NCBI RefSeq assembly: GCF_036127095.1
Contig: NZ_CP108006.1
Span: forward strand, 3,720,001-3,784,000
DNA length: 64,000 nucleotides
DNA from: Streptomyces sp. NBC_00335
GTDB lineage: Bacteria > Actinomycetota > Actinomycetes > Streptomycetales > Streptomycetaceae
Direction of reading: 5' to 3'
Numbering within the stretch: position 1 is the first letter of the stretch; the number at the start of each line of letters is the position of its first letter. The notes under the pieces were generated by a model. That model saw only the letters and a program-made list of their open reading frames with translations, did not search any database and was not told where the DNA came from. Below are positions 1-8,480 of this stretch, in pieces. The position numbers and the translations under genes were made by a program.

Positions 1-228
1 CGCGAAGACCGGGACGGCCCGCCCGATGTTGGAGACGTTGACGGCGAGGCCGCCGCCCTTGCCGAGGTGGCCGAGCCACAGCCCGACCGGCAGGGCCACC
101 GCGCAGGCCAGCGCCAGGGCGATCCCGCTGACGTACGCGTGCTCGCCGAGCCGGTGCCAGACCCCGCTCTCCCCGGACCAGTTCGCCCCGTCGGCCAGCC
201 AGTCCCAGACCTGTCCCAGCACTCCCAT
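1..228 (-). CDS. ABC transporter permease, OpuC/ProW type (partial)
   Basis: The 5' 76 codons of a second permease lie at the window edge; the rest is outside. Translation begins MGVLGQVWDWLADGANW and leads into a hydrophobic segment (GIALALACAVALPVGLWLG) of the kind seen in the BPD_transp_1 permeases of glycine betaine/choline/carnitine importers. Its ATG shares an A with the TGA of the upstream permease, so the two are translationally coupled. It should form the membrane channel with the 228-953 permease, energised by the divergent ATPase at 1087. A substrate-binding lipoprotein is expected further left but cannot be seen. Substrate is inferred from family only. Confidence 0.85.
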   Translation of the reverse strand, partial: MGVLGQVWDWLADGANWSGESGVWHRLGEHAYVSGIALALACAVALPVGLWLGHLGKGGGLAVNVSNIGRAVPVFA

Positions 229-953
229 CAGACGGCTCCCGCGCTGACGTCGGCGCCGCGGGCGGCGCGGGTCCTACGGGGCGCCCGGGTCGCACGGGTC
301 CAGGGGGTCAGCAGCCGCTGGAGGCCGAGCAGCGCCAGGTCCGCCACGAGCGCGAGGAGTACGCACAGCACCGCGGCGGTGAGCACCTGGGCCTTGAAGG
401 AGCTGTTCACCGCGGGTGCGATGAGATTGCCGAGGCCGCCCTTGCCCACGATGGAGCCGACCGTCGTCAGCGCGACCGTGGAAACGGTCACGATCCGGAC
501 GCCGGCCAGCAGGGCGGGCAGTGCCAGCGGCAGCTCGACCTGCCACAGCAGCCGGCCCGGGCCGTACCCCATCCCGCGCGCGGCTTCCCGTACGTCCTCG
601 GGCACGGCTTCGAGACCGGCCAGCACGTTGCGCACGAGGATGGTCAGCGAATACAGCACCAGGCCGGTCACCACCAGCGCCGCCGACAGCCCGAACACCG
701 GCAGGAGCAGGGAGAACATGGCGAGCGAGGGGACCGTGTAGAGCAGGGTGGTGAGACCCAGGACGGGGGCTGCCCAGTGGCGGCCGCGGCGGGCCAGCAG
801 GGCGAGCGGGACGGACACGGCGATGCCGATCAGCACCGACACGCCCGTGATCCACACGTGTTCGAGGGTGGCGTCGGTGAGCTCCTGGGAGCGGGACGTG
901 ACGTACTCCCAGCAGATCCAGTCGTTCGCCACCAGGCAGTTCTGCCCGGCCAT
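228..953 (-). CDS. ABC transporter permease, osmolyte (OpuC/ProU) type
   Basis: A 241-aa integral membrane protein with about five to six hydrophobic segments. It carries the permease cytoplasmic (EAA-type) loop near residues 130-160, with EAARGMGYGPGRLLWQVELP contacting the ATPase in known family members. Length and the GxGGLGNLI segment near residue 188 match OpuCB/OpuCD-type permeases for quaternary ammonium compatible solutes. It is the first gene of a minus-strand operon whose next member overlaps it by one base. The 133-bp gap to the ATPase start at 1087 must hold promoters for both directions. The exact solute is not determinable from sequence. Confidence 0.88.
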   Translation of the reverse strand: MAGQNCLVANDWICWEYVTSRSQELTDATLEHVWITGVSVLIGIAVSVPLALLARRGRHWAAPVLGLTTLLYTVPSLAMFSLLLPVFGLSAALVVTGLVLYSLTILVRNVLAGLEAVPEDVREAARGMGYGPGRLLWQVELPLALPALLAGVRIVTVSTVALTTVGSIVGKGGLGNLIAPAVNSSFKAQVLTAAVLCVLLALVADLALLGLQRLLTPWTRATRAPRRTRAARGADVSAGAV

Positions 954-1086
954 CGCTCCTCACCCCCCGTCACCGACCGTACGTAGGAGCGACCATAACC
1001 CCCGGCACCGACAATGGCCGGAATCCTTCGCACACGGGCAACACGCCCTTCACAAACGGACCCCGCGGGTAGGGAAAGATGGCGGG

Positions 1087-2103
1087 GTGATCCGATTCGA
1101 GCAAGTGACCAAGCGGTACCCCGACGGGACGACCGCCGTCGCGGACCTGTCCTTCGAGGTCGCCGAGGGCGAACTGGTCACCCTGGTGGGCCCGTCCGGC
1201 TGCGGCAAGACGACCACCATGAAGATGGTCAACCGGCTCATCGAGCCGACCTCCGGCCGGATCCTGCTGAACGGCGAGGACATCGCCGCCGCCGACCCGG
1301 TCGAACTGCGCCGTCGCATCGGCTACGTCATCCAGCAGGTCGGGCTGTTCCCGCACAAGACGGTGCTGGAGAACACGGCGACCGTGCCGCAGCTCATCGG
1401 CACCCCGAAGGCCAAGGCCCGCGCGCGGGCCGCCGAACTCCTCGACCTGGTCGGGCTGGACCCGGCCGTCTACGGCGGCCGCTACCCGGAACAGCTCTCC
1501 GGCGGCCAGCGCCAGCGCGTCGGCGTGGCCCGGGCGCTCGCCGCCGACCCGCCGGTGCTGCTGATGGACGAGCCGTTCGGCGCGGTGGACCCGGTGGTGC
1601 GCGAGCGGCTGCAGAACGAGTTCCTGACGCTCCAGCAGACCGTGCGCAAAACGATCCTGCTGGTCACGCACGACCTGGAGGAAGCCGTCCGGCTCGGGGA
1701 CCGCATCGCGGTCTACGGGGCGGGCACCATCGAGCAGTTCGCCAGCCCGGCGCAGGTCCTGGGCGCCCCGGCGACCGACTACGTGGCCGGCTTCGTCGGC
1801 TCCGACCGCGGACTGAAGCGCCTCGCGGTCACCGCCGTGGCACAGGCCGACCTGACCGACCTCGCCGACCTGGCCGACCGGACCGGCCGGACCGGCCTCG
1901 CCGATCCGGCCTCCGCCGACGGAAAAGCCCCCACCGCCAAAGTGGCGCTGGGGGCCAGTCTGCGCGAGGCGCTCGCGCTGCTGCTCCAGGAGGACTCGGG
2001 GCGGATCGGGGTCACGGATCCCGACTCCGGCGAGCTGATCGGCGTACTCACCCCGGAAGGGGTGCACCGGGCCCTGCGCCGGGCCCGGTTGCAGGAGGCC
2101 TGA
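1087..2103 (+). CDS. ABC transporter ATP-binding protein, glycine betaine/osmolyte type
   Basis: A 338-aa ATPase starting at GTG 1087 (MIRFEQVTKRYPDG). Upstream in-frame codons lack a ribosome site and look non-coding. Walker A is GPSGCGKTT near residue 38, the ABC signature LSGGQRQRVGVARAL near 137, Walker B VLLMDEPFGAVDP, then the H-loop VTHD. A C-terminal extension with one CBS-like strand-helix unit (IGVTDPDSGELIGVL) matches OpuCA/ProV-type ATPases, where CBS domains sense ionic strength. A linker around residues 255-285 is a degenerate repeat (DLTDLADLADRTGRTG). It powers the two minus-strand permeases. The gene meets the esterase tail to tail with a 13-bp gap and no clear terminator. 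Confidence 0.92.
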   Translation: MIRFEQVTKRYPDGTTAVADLSFEVAEGELVTLVGPSGCGKTTTMKMVNRLIEPTSGRILLNGEDIAAADPVELRRRIGYVIQQVGLFPHKTVLENTATVPQLIGTPKAKARARAAELLDLVGLDPAVYGGRYPEQLSGGQRQRVGVARALAADPPVLLMDEPFGAVDPVVRERLQNEFLTLQQTVRKTILLVTHDLEEAVRLGDRIAVYGAGTIEQFASPAQVLGAPATDYVAGFVGSDRGLKRLAVTAVAQADLTDLADLADRTGRTGLADPASADGKAPTAKVALGASLREALALLLQEDSGRIGVTDPDSGELIGVLTPEGVHRALRRARLQEA

Positions 2104-2116
2104 CCACTCCTGCTTC

Positions 2117-3223
2117 CTACGCCTGGATCCTGGTGCCCATCCACACCAGCATCGGCGGGATCTCGCGGCGCCAGGTGTTGAAGTTGTGGCCGCCGCTGTC
2201 GAGGATGATCGAGGAGACCCGGTCCGGGCCCTTGACCAGCTTGATGAACTTCTTCGTGCCGGCGAGGTTCGGCTCGCCCTTCTCGCTGCTGGTGACCAGG
2301 AACGACGTACCGGACGGCTGCTTGGCCTTGATGGACTCCAGCACGTTCGCGCGCGCCTTCAGCTTGTCGTCCCCGTGGAAGAGGTCACCGGTCGTCGGGT
2401 CGTCCGCGGCCTCGTAGTACGCGGACAGCCCCGCGGCGGCACCGAAGGTCTGCGGGTAGTGCGCGGCGATCTTCAGGGCGCAGTAACCGCCCGTGGAATT
2501 GCCGATGAAGCCCATGTTCCCGGGCTTCTTGCCGACCCGGAAGGTGCTCTGGACGGCCTGCGGAAGGTCCTGGCCGTAGAAGGTCTCGGTCTGCGGGCCA
2601 CCGGGTATGTCCACGCACTCGGTGTCGCGCGAACCCGGGGTCGGCCGGAGCATGACCAGGATCATCGGCTTCATCTTGCCCGTCTTGGCCTGCCTGAAGG
2701 CCGTCATCGGGTAGTCCAGCCCTTTGATCAGGTTCTCCGCCATGCCCGGGTAGCCCGTGAGGACGATGGAGGCCGGGAAGTTCTGCTCCTTGTACTGCGG
2801 CTGGAAGTACTCCGGCGGCAGCCACACGAAGCCGGTCGTCGTTATCTTCGACTTCTGGCCGGCTATCGCCACTTTCAGGATCTGCCCGCCCACCGCCGGC
2901 TTGGCGCCGCCCGGCACGTCCAGGTGCTGCTTGTCGACGACCTTGATGTCGGCGCTGCTCATCGAGTGGTCGATGACCTTGCCGATCGAGGTCTCCTGGC
3001 CGAAGAGGTCGGCCCATGACCCGTAGAACAGGAACGACTTGTTCGCGCCGAGACCGATCGCCGCGAACAGCGCCAGCTGCGTGGCCAGGAGGAGGCCGAT
3101 CCGGCCGAGGACCGAGCGCCAGGAGCGGCCCGAGAGCTTCGGCCAGAACCACACCGTGGCCGCGAACAGCAGCACACCGGCAAGGATGGCCAGCGCCAGA
3201 ACCGTATTACTGGTGAGACCCAT
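2117..3223 (-). CDS. Membrane-anchored esterase of the alpha/beta hydrolase fold
   Basis: A 368-aa protein with two N-terminal membrane segments (about residues 6-28 and 40-62) followed by an extracytoplasmic esterase domain of the esterase D / mycolyltransferase-like class. The nucleophile elbow is GNSTGGYCALK near residue 245, and a late ILDSGGHNFNTWRREIP segment supplies the likely acid and histidine. Two cysteines (CVD, GYCAL) could form a disulphide. Such proteins in actinobacteria are usually annotated as putative esterases; the substrate is unknown. It is transcribed divergently from the DUF2156 protein across a 153-bp gap (3224-3376) in which I see no convincing operator. Confidence 0.8.
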   Translation of the reverse strand: MGLTSNTVLALAILAGVLLFAATVWFWPKLSGRSWRSVLGRIGLLLATQLALFAAIGLGANKSFLFYGSWADLFGQETSIGKVIDHSMSSADIKVVDKQHLDVPGGAKPAVGGQILKVAIAGQKSKITTTGFVWLPPEYFQPQYKEQNFPASIVLTGYPGMAENLIKGLDYPMTAFRQAKTGKMKPMILVMLRPTPGSRDTECVDIPGGPQTETFYGQDLPQAVQSTFRVGKKPGNMGFIGNSTGGYCALKIAAHYPQTFGAAAGLSAYYEAADDPTTGDLFHGDDKLKARANVLESIKAKQPSGTSFLVTSSEKGEPNLAGTKKFIKLVKGPDRVSSIILDSGGHNFNTWRREIPPMLVWMGTRIQA

Positions 3224-3376
3224 GAGCAGTCAGTCGACTTTCTATGGCAGGACTAGTTTTTTCTCGACGGAAGAGTGAACCCGCTCCCCTTCGATGTCGT
3301 CCTAGTGGACGCACCACCCAGCGAAGGGCCCCAGCGGCCTTCGGCCACATGATCTCTCGCGGAGCAACGGGAAGCG

Positions 3377-5236
3377 ATGTCTAGCAGGATAGATGGCGAT
3401 AAGTCGGGACAGGTTCCGAAGCCTGTCAGCCGAATCCTCCGAGGCCCACGACCGGAGACCGTCCCCGGGATCGTGGGCACCGCCGTCACGGTCGTCGGCC
3501 TGCTGGACATCGCCGCGGGAGTCTTCCCGCGCTTCCGGCACAGCCGCATCCACGCGGTCACCGAGGTGCTGCCCGGCTCCTTCGGCCCCTTCGCGGCCGC
3601 CCTGGCCCTCAGCGCCGGCGTCCTGCTCCTGCTGCTCGCCCACGGGCTCAAGCGCCGCAAGCGCCGGGCCTGGCGGGCCGCGGTGGTGCTGCTGCCGGCG
3701 GGAGCCGTCGCGCAGTTCACGTACCGCCACTCGATCATCGGCGTGGTCATCGCGGCGCTGCTCCTGGCGCTCCTGCTGCGCCACCAGAGTGAATTCAAGG
3801 CGCTGCCCGACCCGCGCAGCCGCTGGAAGGCGCTCGCCAACTTCGTGCTGATGAGCGCGGGCTCCATCGGCCTCGGTCTGGTCATCGTCAACTCGCACCC
3901 CGGTCGCGTTGTAGGCAATCCGGGTGTTTACGAGCAGATCAGCCACGTCGTCTACGGGCTCTTCGGCTTCGAGGGCCCCGTCGACTACGCCGGCCGGGTG
4001 TCCTGGACCGTCGGCTACTCCCTGGGCGCCCTCGGCATGCTGACCGCCGTCACCACCATCTACCTGGCCTTCCGCCCCGAGCACCCGGCCGCCCGGCTCA
4101 CCGCCGACGACGAGGTCAAGCTCCGCGAGCTGCTCGCCAAGCACGGCGGCCGCGACTCGCTGGGCCACTTCGCGCTCCGCCGCGACAAGGCCGTCGTCTT
4201 CTCCCCCAGCGGCAAGGCCGCCGTCACCTACCGCGTCGTCTCCGGCGTGATGCTCGCCTCCGGCGACCCGGTCGGCGACGTCGAGGCCTGGCCCGGCGCC
4301 ATCGAACGGTTCATGGAGGAGGCCAAGACCCACTCCTGGACCCCCGCCGTCATGGGCTGCAGCGAGACCGGCGGCGAGGTCTGGACCCGCGAGACCGGCC
4401 TCGACGCCCTGGAGCTCGGGGACGAGGCGATCGTGGACGTCAAGGACTTCTCCCTCTCCGGCCGGGCGATGCGCAACGTCCGGCAGATGGTCAAGCGCAT
4501 CGAACGCAACGGCTACACCACCCGGGTCCGCCGGGTCAGCGAGCTGACCGCGACCGAGCTGGAGCAGGTGCGCGGCGCCGCCGACGCCTGGCGCGGCACC
4601 GACACCGAGCGCGGGTTCTCCATGGCGCTCGGCCGCGTCGGCGACCCGGGCGACGGCGACTGCTACATCGCCACCGCGCACCGCGTCGAGGAGGGCGACA
4701 CCTCCCCCTTCGGCGACCTCAAAGCCGTCCTGCACTTCGTTCCCTGGGGCAAGGACGGCATGTCGCTGGAGCTGATGCGCCGCGACCGCGCCGCCGACCC
4801 CGGCATGAACGAGCTGCTGATCGTCGCTTCCCTGGAGGCCTCCCCCGCGCTCGGCATCGAGAAGGTCTCCCTGAACTTCGCGATGTTCCGCTCGGCCCTG
4901 GCCCGCGGCGAGAAGATCGGCGCCGGCCCGGTCCTGCGGATGTGGCGCAGCCTGCTGGTGTTCCTCTCGCGCTGGTTCCAGATCGAGTCGCTGTACAAGT
5001 TCAACGCGAAGTTCCGCCCCCGCTGGGAGCCCCGCTTCGTGGTCTTCCGCACCACCCGGGACCTGCCCCGCATCGGCTTCGCCGCGATGCAGGCCGAGGG
5101 CTTCGTCACGCTGGCCCTGCCCCGCCTGTTCGCCGGCCGGCGCCGCCCCAAGCCGGTCCGCACCTGCGCCCACCACCGCGTCCAGCCCCCGACCGCCGTA
5201 CCCACCCAGCCGGAACACAAGATCCAGGCCGCCTGA
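3377..5236 (+). CDS. Lysyl-phosphatidylglycerol-synthase-like membrane protein (DUF2156)
   Basis: A 619-aa protein. The N-terminal 230 residues hold several membrane helices (around 30-50, 65-90, 100-130, 155-175, 210-230). The rest is a soluble DUF2156 domain with the GNAT-like fold used by MprF to transfer an aminoacyl group from tRNA to phosphatidylglycerol. Segments typical of that domain are MLASGDPVGDVEAW, the GRAMRNVRQMVKRIERNGY region, and the late FNAKFRPRWEPRFVVF. It lacks the full set of flippase helices found in MprF, so it resembles the shorter actinobacterial LysX2-like proteins. The expected role is cationic modification of membrane lipid; the amino acid is not inferable. A composite intergenic repeat follows the stop. 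Confidence 0.8.
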   Translation: MSSRIDGDKSGQVPKPVSRILRGPRPETVPGIVGTAVTVVGLLDIAAGVFPRFRHSRIHAVTEVLPGSFGPFAAALALSAGVLLLLLAHGLKRRKRRAWRAAVVLLPAGAVAQFTYRHSIIGVVIAALLLALLLRHQSEFKALPDPRSRWKALANFVLMSAGSIGLGLVIVNSHPGRVVGNPGVYEQISHVVYGLFGFEGPVDYAGRVSWTVGYSLGALGMLTAVTTIYLAFRPEHPAARLTADDEVKLRELLAKHGGRDSLGHFALRRDKAVVFSPSGKAAVTYRVVSGVMLASGDPVGDVEAWPGAIERFMEEAKTHSWTPAVMGCSETGGEVWTRETGLDALELGDEAIVDVKDFSLSGRAMRNVRQMVKRIERNGYTTRVRRVSELTATELEQVRGAADAWRGTDTERGFSMALGRVGDPGDGDCYIATAHRVEEGDTSPFGDLKAVLHFVPWGKDGMSLELMRRDRAADPGMNELLIVASLEASPALGIEKVSLNFAMFRSALARGEKIGAGPVLRMWRSLLVFLSRWFQIESLYKFNAKFRPRWEPRFVVFRTTRDLPRIGFAAMQAEGFVTLALPRLFAGRRRPKPVRTCAHHRVQPPTAVPTQPEHKIQAA

Positions 5237-5250
5237 GCCGAACCCCGGCG

Positions 5251-5385
5251 GGCACATCCGGCCCCGCCGGCGCTTGAGGCGCGGGGGCCCGGAGGCGGAG
5301 CCCCGGCTGGGGGTCCCCCCGGACGGAGTCTGGGGGATGGAGGAAGGGCGGGCCGGGGAGCAGCCCGCGCAGCGGCACCCTCCCA
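5251..5385. repeat. Composite intergenic repeat, copy R1
   Basis: The gap between the DUF2156 gene and folP carries a modular repeat also found at 17451, 32371 and 35058. Modules in order are a GCCGGCGCTTGAG core, a GGCGGAGCCCC palindromic hairpin, and a GGAAGGGCGGG...CCCGCGCAGCGGCA tail. The hairpin could act as a terminator for the upstream gene. Part of the folP leader, including its promoter, probably lies in or just after it. Confidence 0.7.
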
Positions 5386-5446
5386 CCCGCCGCCGCCCGG
5401 CCAGGGCCAGGGCAGGGGCCAGGACACGGGCCCTACCCTGGGAACC

Positions 5447-6352
5447 ATGAACACGAACCGCGGCCCCGCCCCCAGGGGCCTGGTGACAGGCCTGCCCGAC
5501 TGGGACCGCTGCGCGGTCATGGGCGTAGTCAACGTCACCCCCGACTCCTTCTCCGACGGCGGCCGCTGGTTCGACACCACCGCGGCCGTCAAGCGCGGCC
5601 TCGACCTCGTCGCCCAGGGCGCCGACCTCGTGGACGTGGGCGGAGAGTCCACCCGCCCCGGCGCCTCCCGCGTCGACGAGGAGGAGGAGCTGCGCCGGGT
5701 CGTCCCCGTCGTCCGCGGCCTCGCCTCCGAAGGCATCGTCGTCTCCGTCGACACCATGCGCGCCTCCGTCGCCGCGCGGGCCGTCGCCGCCGGCGCCACC
5801 CTGGTCAACGACGTCAGCGGCGGCCTCGCCGACCCCGGCATGATCCCGGCCGTCGCCGCCGCCGAGGTGCCCTTCGTCGTCATGCACTGGCGCGGCTTCA
5901 GCGACGGCATGAACAGCCTCGCCGTCTACGAGGACGTCCTCGCCGAGGTCACCGCCGAACTCCGCACCCGCATCGACGCCGTCGTCACCGGCGGCATCGC
6001 CCCCGAGCGGCTGCTGGTCGACCCCGGTCTGGGCTTCGCCAAGAACGCCGAGCACGACCTGGCCCTGGTCGCCCACCTCGCCGAGCTGCGCGCGCTGGGC
6101 TTCCCGCTCCTGGTGGCCGCCTCGCGGAAGCGTTTCCTCGGCCGGGTGCTGGCCGGCGCCGACGACGCCTCCCCGCCGCCGGCCCGCGAACGCGACGCCG
6201 CCACCGCCGCCGTCACCGCCATCGCCGCCTCCGGGGGCGCCTGGGCCGTACGGGTCCACGAGGTACGGGCGAGCGCCGACGCGGTTCGGGTGGCCCGCGC
6301 CGTGGAAGGGGCACTGGGTACGACCCGTAGCAACGAGGAAGGGGCACGGTGA
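5447..6352 (+). CDS. folP: Dihydropteroate synthase
   Basis: A 301-aa enzyme that condenses 4-aminobenzoate with dihydropterin pyrophosphate to give dihydropteroate, the sulfonamide target. Diagnostic motifs are MGVVNVTPDSFSDGG near residue 25 (pterin/phosphate loops), VDVGGESTRPGA near 65, NDVSGG near 120, and the C-terminal ASRKRFLG with the catalytic-site Lys/Arg. The ATG at 5447 is followed by a short basic leader. The last four bases (GTGA) overlap the start of the NTF2-like gene, so it heads a folP-NTF2-folB-folK-DUF3180 transcription unit like those conserved in Streptomyces. Confidence 0.97.
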   Translation: MNTNRGPAPRGLVTGLPDWDRCAVMGVVNVTPDSFSDGGRWFDTTAAVKRGLDLVAQGADLVDVGGESTRPGASRVDEEEELRRVVPVVRGLASEGIVVSVDTMRASVAARAVAAGATLVNDVSGGLADPGMIPAVAAAEVPFVVMHWRGFSDGMNSLAVYEDVLAEVTAELRTRIDAVVTGGIAPERLLVDPGLGFAKNAEHDLALVAHLAELRALGFPLLVAASRKRFLGRVLAGADDASPPPARERDAATAAVTAIAASGGAWAVRVHEVRASADAVRVARAVEGALGTTRSNEEGAR

Positions 6353-6792
6353 GCCGTACCGACATCGAATCCGTCGAAGAGGTCAACACGGCCTTCTACG
6401 AGGCCATGGAGCAGGGGGACTTCGACGCACTGTCGGCGCTCTGGCTCGAAGACGAGATCTCCTGCGTGCACCCGGGCTGGCCGGTGCTGTCGGGACGCGG
6501 CGAAGTGCTGCGCTCCTACGCGCTGATCATGTCGCACACCGAGTACATCCAGTTCTTCCTCACCGACACCAAGGTCACCGTCATAGGCGACACCGCCCTG
6601 GTGACCTGCACCGAGAACATCCTCAGCGGCGGACCCGCCGAGGACGGCGGCGAACTGGGCCCGCTGGTGGGACAGCTCGTCGTCGCCACGAATGTGTTCC
6701 GACGCACACCGGAGGGCTGGCGGCTCTGGTCGCACCACGGTTCTCCCGTCCTCACGGACTCCGATGAGGACGACGAGGAGGAGTCCTCCTAG
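6349..6792 (+). CDS. NTF2/SnoaL-like protein in the folate operon
   Basis: A 147-aa cytosolic protein of the nuclear-transport-factor-2 / SnoaL-like cone fold. It opens with an EEVNTAFYEAMEQGDFDALSAL helix, followed by the strand segment EISCVHPGWPVLSGRGEVL and later LVTCTENIL and WRLWSHHGSPVL. Proteins of this type usually bind small molecules or act as ketosteroid-isomerase-like enzymes; none of the folate steps requires it, so its job is unknown. The GTG start overlaps the folP TGA by 4 nt. The C-terminal tail is strongly acidic (DSDEDDEEESS). A 140-bp gap to folB holds a GACCC/GGGTC hairpin near 6806-6820 that could be a weak terminator or attenuator. Confidence 0.85.
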   Translation: MSRTDIESVEEVNTAFYEAMEQGDFDALSALWLEDEISCVHPGWPVLSGRGEVLRSYALIMSHTEYIQFFLTDTKVTVIGDTALVTCTENILSGGPAEDGGELGPLVGQLVVATNVFRRTPEGWRLWSHHGSPVLTDSDEDDEEESS

Positions 6793-6932
6793 CCCCTCAG
6801 CCGGGACCCTGTCGGGGTCGGAGGTATTTCGCAGGTAAATTCGAAGGTGGACGACGCCGACCGCACTCGGCTTGGCCATGGATCCGGGGAGTCCCGGACC
6901 GGAAGCACCTACGAAAAGCAGGAGTGATTCGC

Positions 6933-7292
6933 GTGGATCGTGTCGCGCTGCGCGGCCTCAAGGCTCGCGGGCACCATGGCGTCTTCCCCCGGGAACGCGA
7001 GGAAGGCCAGACCTTCATCGTCGACCTGGTGCTCCACCTCGACACCCGTCCCGCGGCGGCGGGCGACGACCTGGCTAAGACCGTGCACTACGGGGTAGTC
7101 GCGGAAGAAGTCGTCGACGTGGTCCAAGGCGAGCCCGTGGACCTGATCGAGACCCTCGCCGAGCGGATCGCCCAGCAGTGCCTCAAGCACGAGGCGGTCG
7201 CCCAGGTGGAGGTCGTCGTCCACAAACCGGACGCGCCGATCACCGTCCCCTTCGACGACGTGACCATCACGATCACCCGGAGCCGCGCGTGA
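6933..7292 (+). CDS. folB: Dihydroneopterin aldolase
   Basis: A 119-aa enzyme that cleaves 7,8-dihydroneopterin to 6-hydroxymethyl-dihydropterin and glycolaldehyde. Family motifs are LRGLKARGHHGVFPREREEG at the start, the YGVVAEEV segment around residue 52, and the VVVHKPDAPI strand near the C-terminus, with the conserved Lys. I chose GTG 6933 over GTG 6924 because AGGAG at 6920-6924 is 8 nt from 6933 but overlaps the first base of 6924. Its TGA overlaps the folK GTG by 3 nt (GTGA). Confidence 0.95.
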   Translation: MDRVALRGLKARGHHGVFPREREEGQTFIVDLVLHLDTRPAAAGDDLAKTVHYGVVAEEVVDVVQGEPVDLIETLAERIAQQCLKHEAVAQVEVVVHKPDAPITVPFDDVTITITRSRA

Positions 7293-7897
7293 ACAACGGA
7301 ATGAACGCCCAGAGCGACCCCACGGTCCAGCCCGTACCCGCCTCCGTGGTCGAGGCCGTCGACGCGGCGGACGTCACGCTGTCGAACCCCAAGTGGGCCG
7401 TCGTCGCGCTCGGCGCGAACCTGGGCAACCGTCTGGAGACCCTCCAGGGCGCCATCGACGCCCTCGGCGACACTCCGGGTCTTCGGGTCAAGGCCGTCTC
7501 CCCCGTCTACGAGACGGAGCCGTGGGGCGTGGAGGCGGGCTCGCAGCCCTCGTACCTCAACGCCGTCATCTCGGTGAAGACCACCCTGCCCCCCAGCTCG
7601 CTGCTGGAGCGCGGCCACGCCATCGAGGAAGCCTTCGACCGCGTCCGCGAGGAGCGCTGGGGGCCCCGCACGATCGACGTCGACATCATCGCCTACGCCG
7701 ACGTGGTCTCCGCCGACCCGGTCCTGACCCTCCCGCACCCGCGCGCCCACCAGCGCGCCTTCGTGCTGGCCCCCTGGAACGACATCGACCCCGAAGCGCA
7801 GATCCCGGGCCAGGGGCCCGTCGCCGCGCTCCTGGCGGCAGTCGGCCTCGCCGGACTCACCGAGCGCACGGACCTGGAACTGCGCCTCCCCGAATGA
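7289..7897 (+). CDS. folK: 2-amino-4-hydroxy-6-hydroxymethyldihydropteridine pyrophosphokinase
   Basis: A 202-aa HPPK that transfers pyrophosphate from ATP to 6-hydroxymethyl-dihydropterin, supplying FolP. Motifs are ALGANLGNRLETLQ near residue 40, SPVYETEPWG near 73, and the catalytic RWGPRTIDVDIIAY with the two metal-binding aspartates, then LPHPRAHQRAFVL. About 35 residues precede the catalytic core, an extension common in actinobacterial FolK. The GTG at 7289 overlaps the folB stop; ATG 7301 is a possible alternative start four codons later. Coupled to folB and followed by DUF3180. Confidence 0.96.
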   Translation: MNNGMNAQSDPTVQPVPASVVEAVDAADVTLSNPKWAVVALGANLGNRLETLQGAIDALGDTPGLRVKAVSPVYETEPWGVEAGSQPSYLNAVISVKTTLPPSSLLERGHAIEEAFDRVREERWGPRTIDVDIIAYADVVSADPVLTLPHPRAHQRAFVLAPWNDIDPEAQIPGQGPVAALLAAVGLAGLTERTDLELRLPE

Positions 7898-7991
7898 GCC
7901 GCGCCCGCGGGGCGGGGCCGTCGACCACTTAGGATCACCGGATACGCACGCACGGAGAGCGGGCGCTGCGGGAATGGCGGGAGAGGCGCAC

Positions 7992-8480
7992 GTGAAGCAA
8001 CTGAGGCCGGCGGTCCTGGCGGGCATTTTCGCGATCGCCGCGGTGCTGTCCTGGGCCGGAGCCCGGCTGTGGAACGCGTACGGCACGCTCCCCGGCGTCC
8101 CCGTGGCCGCTCCCATCGTGCTCGCCGCCATCGCGGTGGTCCTGCTGGCGACGGCCCTGTCGCTGCGCTCCCGCCTGAAGGCCCAGCGCGACCGGGTGCC
8201 CGGCGCCAAGGGCGTGGAGCCGCTGATGGCGGCCCGCGCGGTCGTCTTCGGCCAGGCCAGCGCCCTGGTGGCGGCCCTGGTCGCGGGCGCCTACGGCGGC
8301 GTCGGCGTCTTCCTGCTCACCACCGCGATGGACGTCCCCGCCCGCCGCGACCAGACCTGGTACGCCGGCTTCTCGGTCCTGGCGGGCGTGGCGGTCGTGG
8401 CGGCGGCCCTCTTCCTGGAACACGTCCTGAAGCTCCCGGACGACGAGGACCCCGCCCCCGAGGCCCCGGCGCGGGCCTAA
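7992..8480 (+). CDS. DUF3180 membrane protein linked to folate genes
   Basis: A roughly 162-aa membrane protein of the actinobacterial DUF3180 family. Four hydrophobic stretches are visible (LAGIFAIAAVLSWAGARLW, AAPIVLAAIAVVLLATAL, a central ASALVAALVAGAYGGVGVFLL, and FSVLAGVAVVAAALFLEHV). It has conserved linkage to folK but no known biochemical role. GTG 7992 is preferred over ATG 7974 because GGGAGAGG at 7979-7986 lies 5 nt before it. The 3' end overlaps the convergent GNAT gene by 4 bp. Confidence 0.88.
   Translation: MKQLRPAVLAGIFAIAAVLSWAGARLWNAYGTLPGVPVAAPIVLAAIAVVLLATALSLRSRLKAQRDRVPGAKGVEPLMAARAVVFGQASALVAALVAGAYGGVGVFLLTTAMDVPARRDQTWYAGFSVLAGVAVVAAALFLEHVLKLPDDEDPAPEAPARA

Noticed and set aside
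3224..3376. Specific operator between the esterase and DUF2156 genes
   Set aside because: No palindrome or recognisable promoter pair convincing enough to report.
3302..6259. A 985-codon open frame on the minus strand across DUF2156 and folP
   Set aside because: It is antisense to two genes with clear family motifs; its sequence is the Gly/Asp/Val/Arg-rich kind produced by reading GC-rich genes in reverse.
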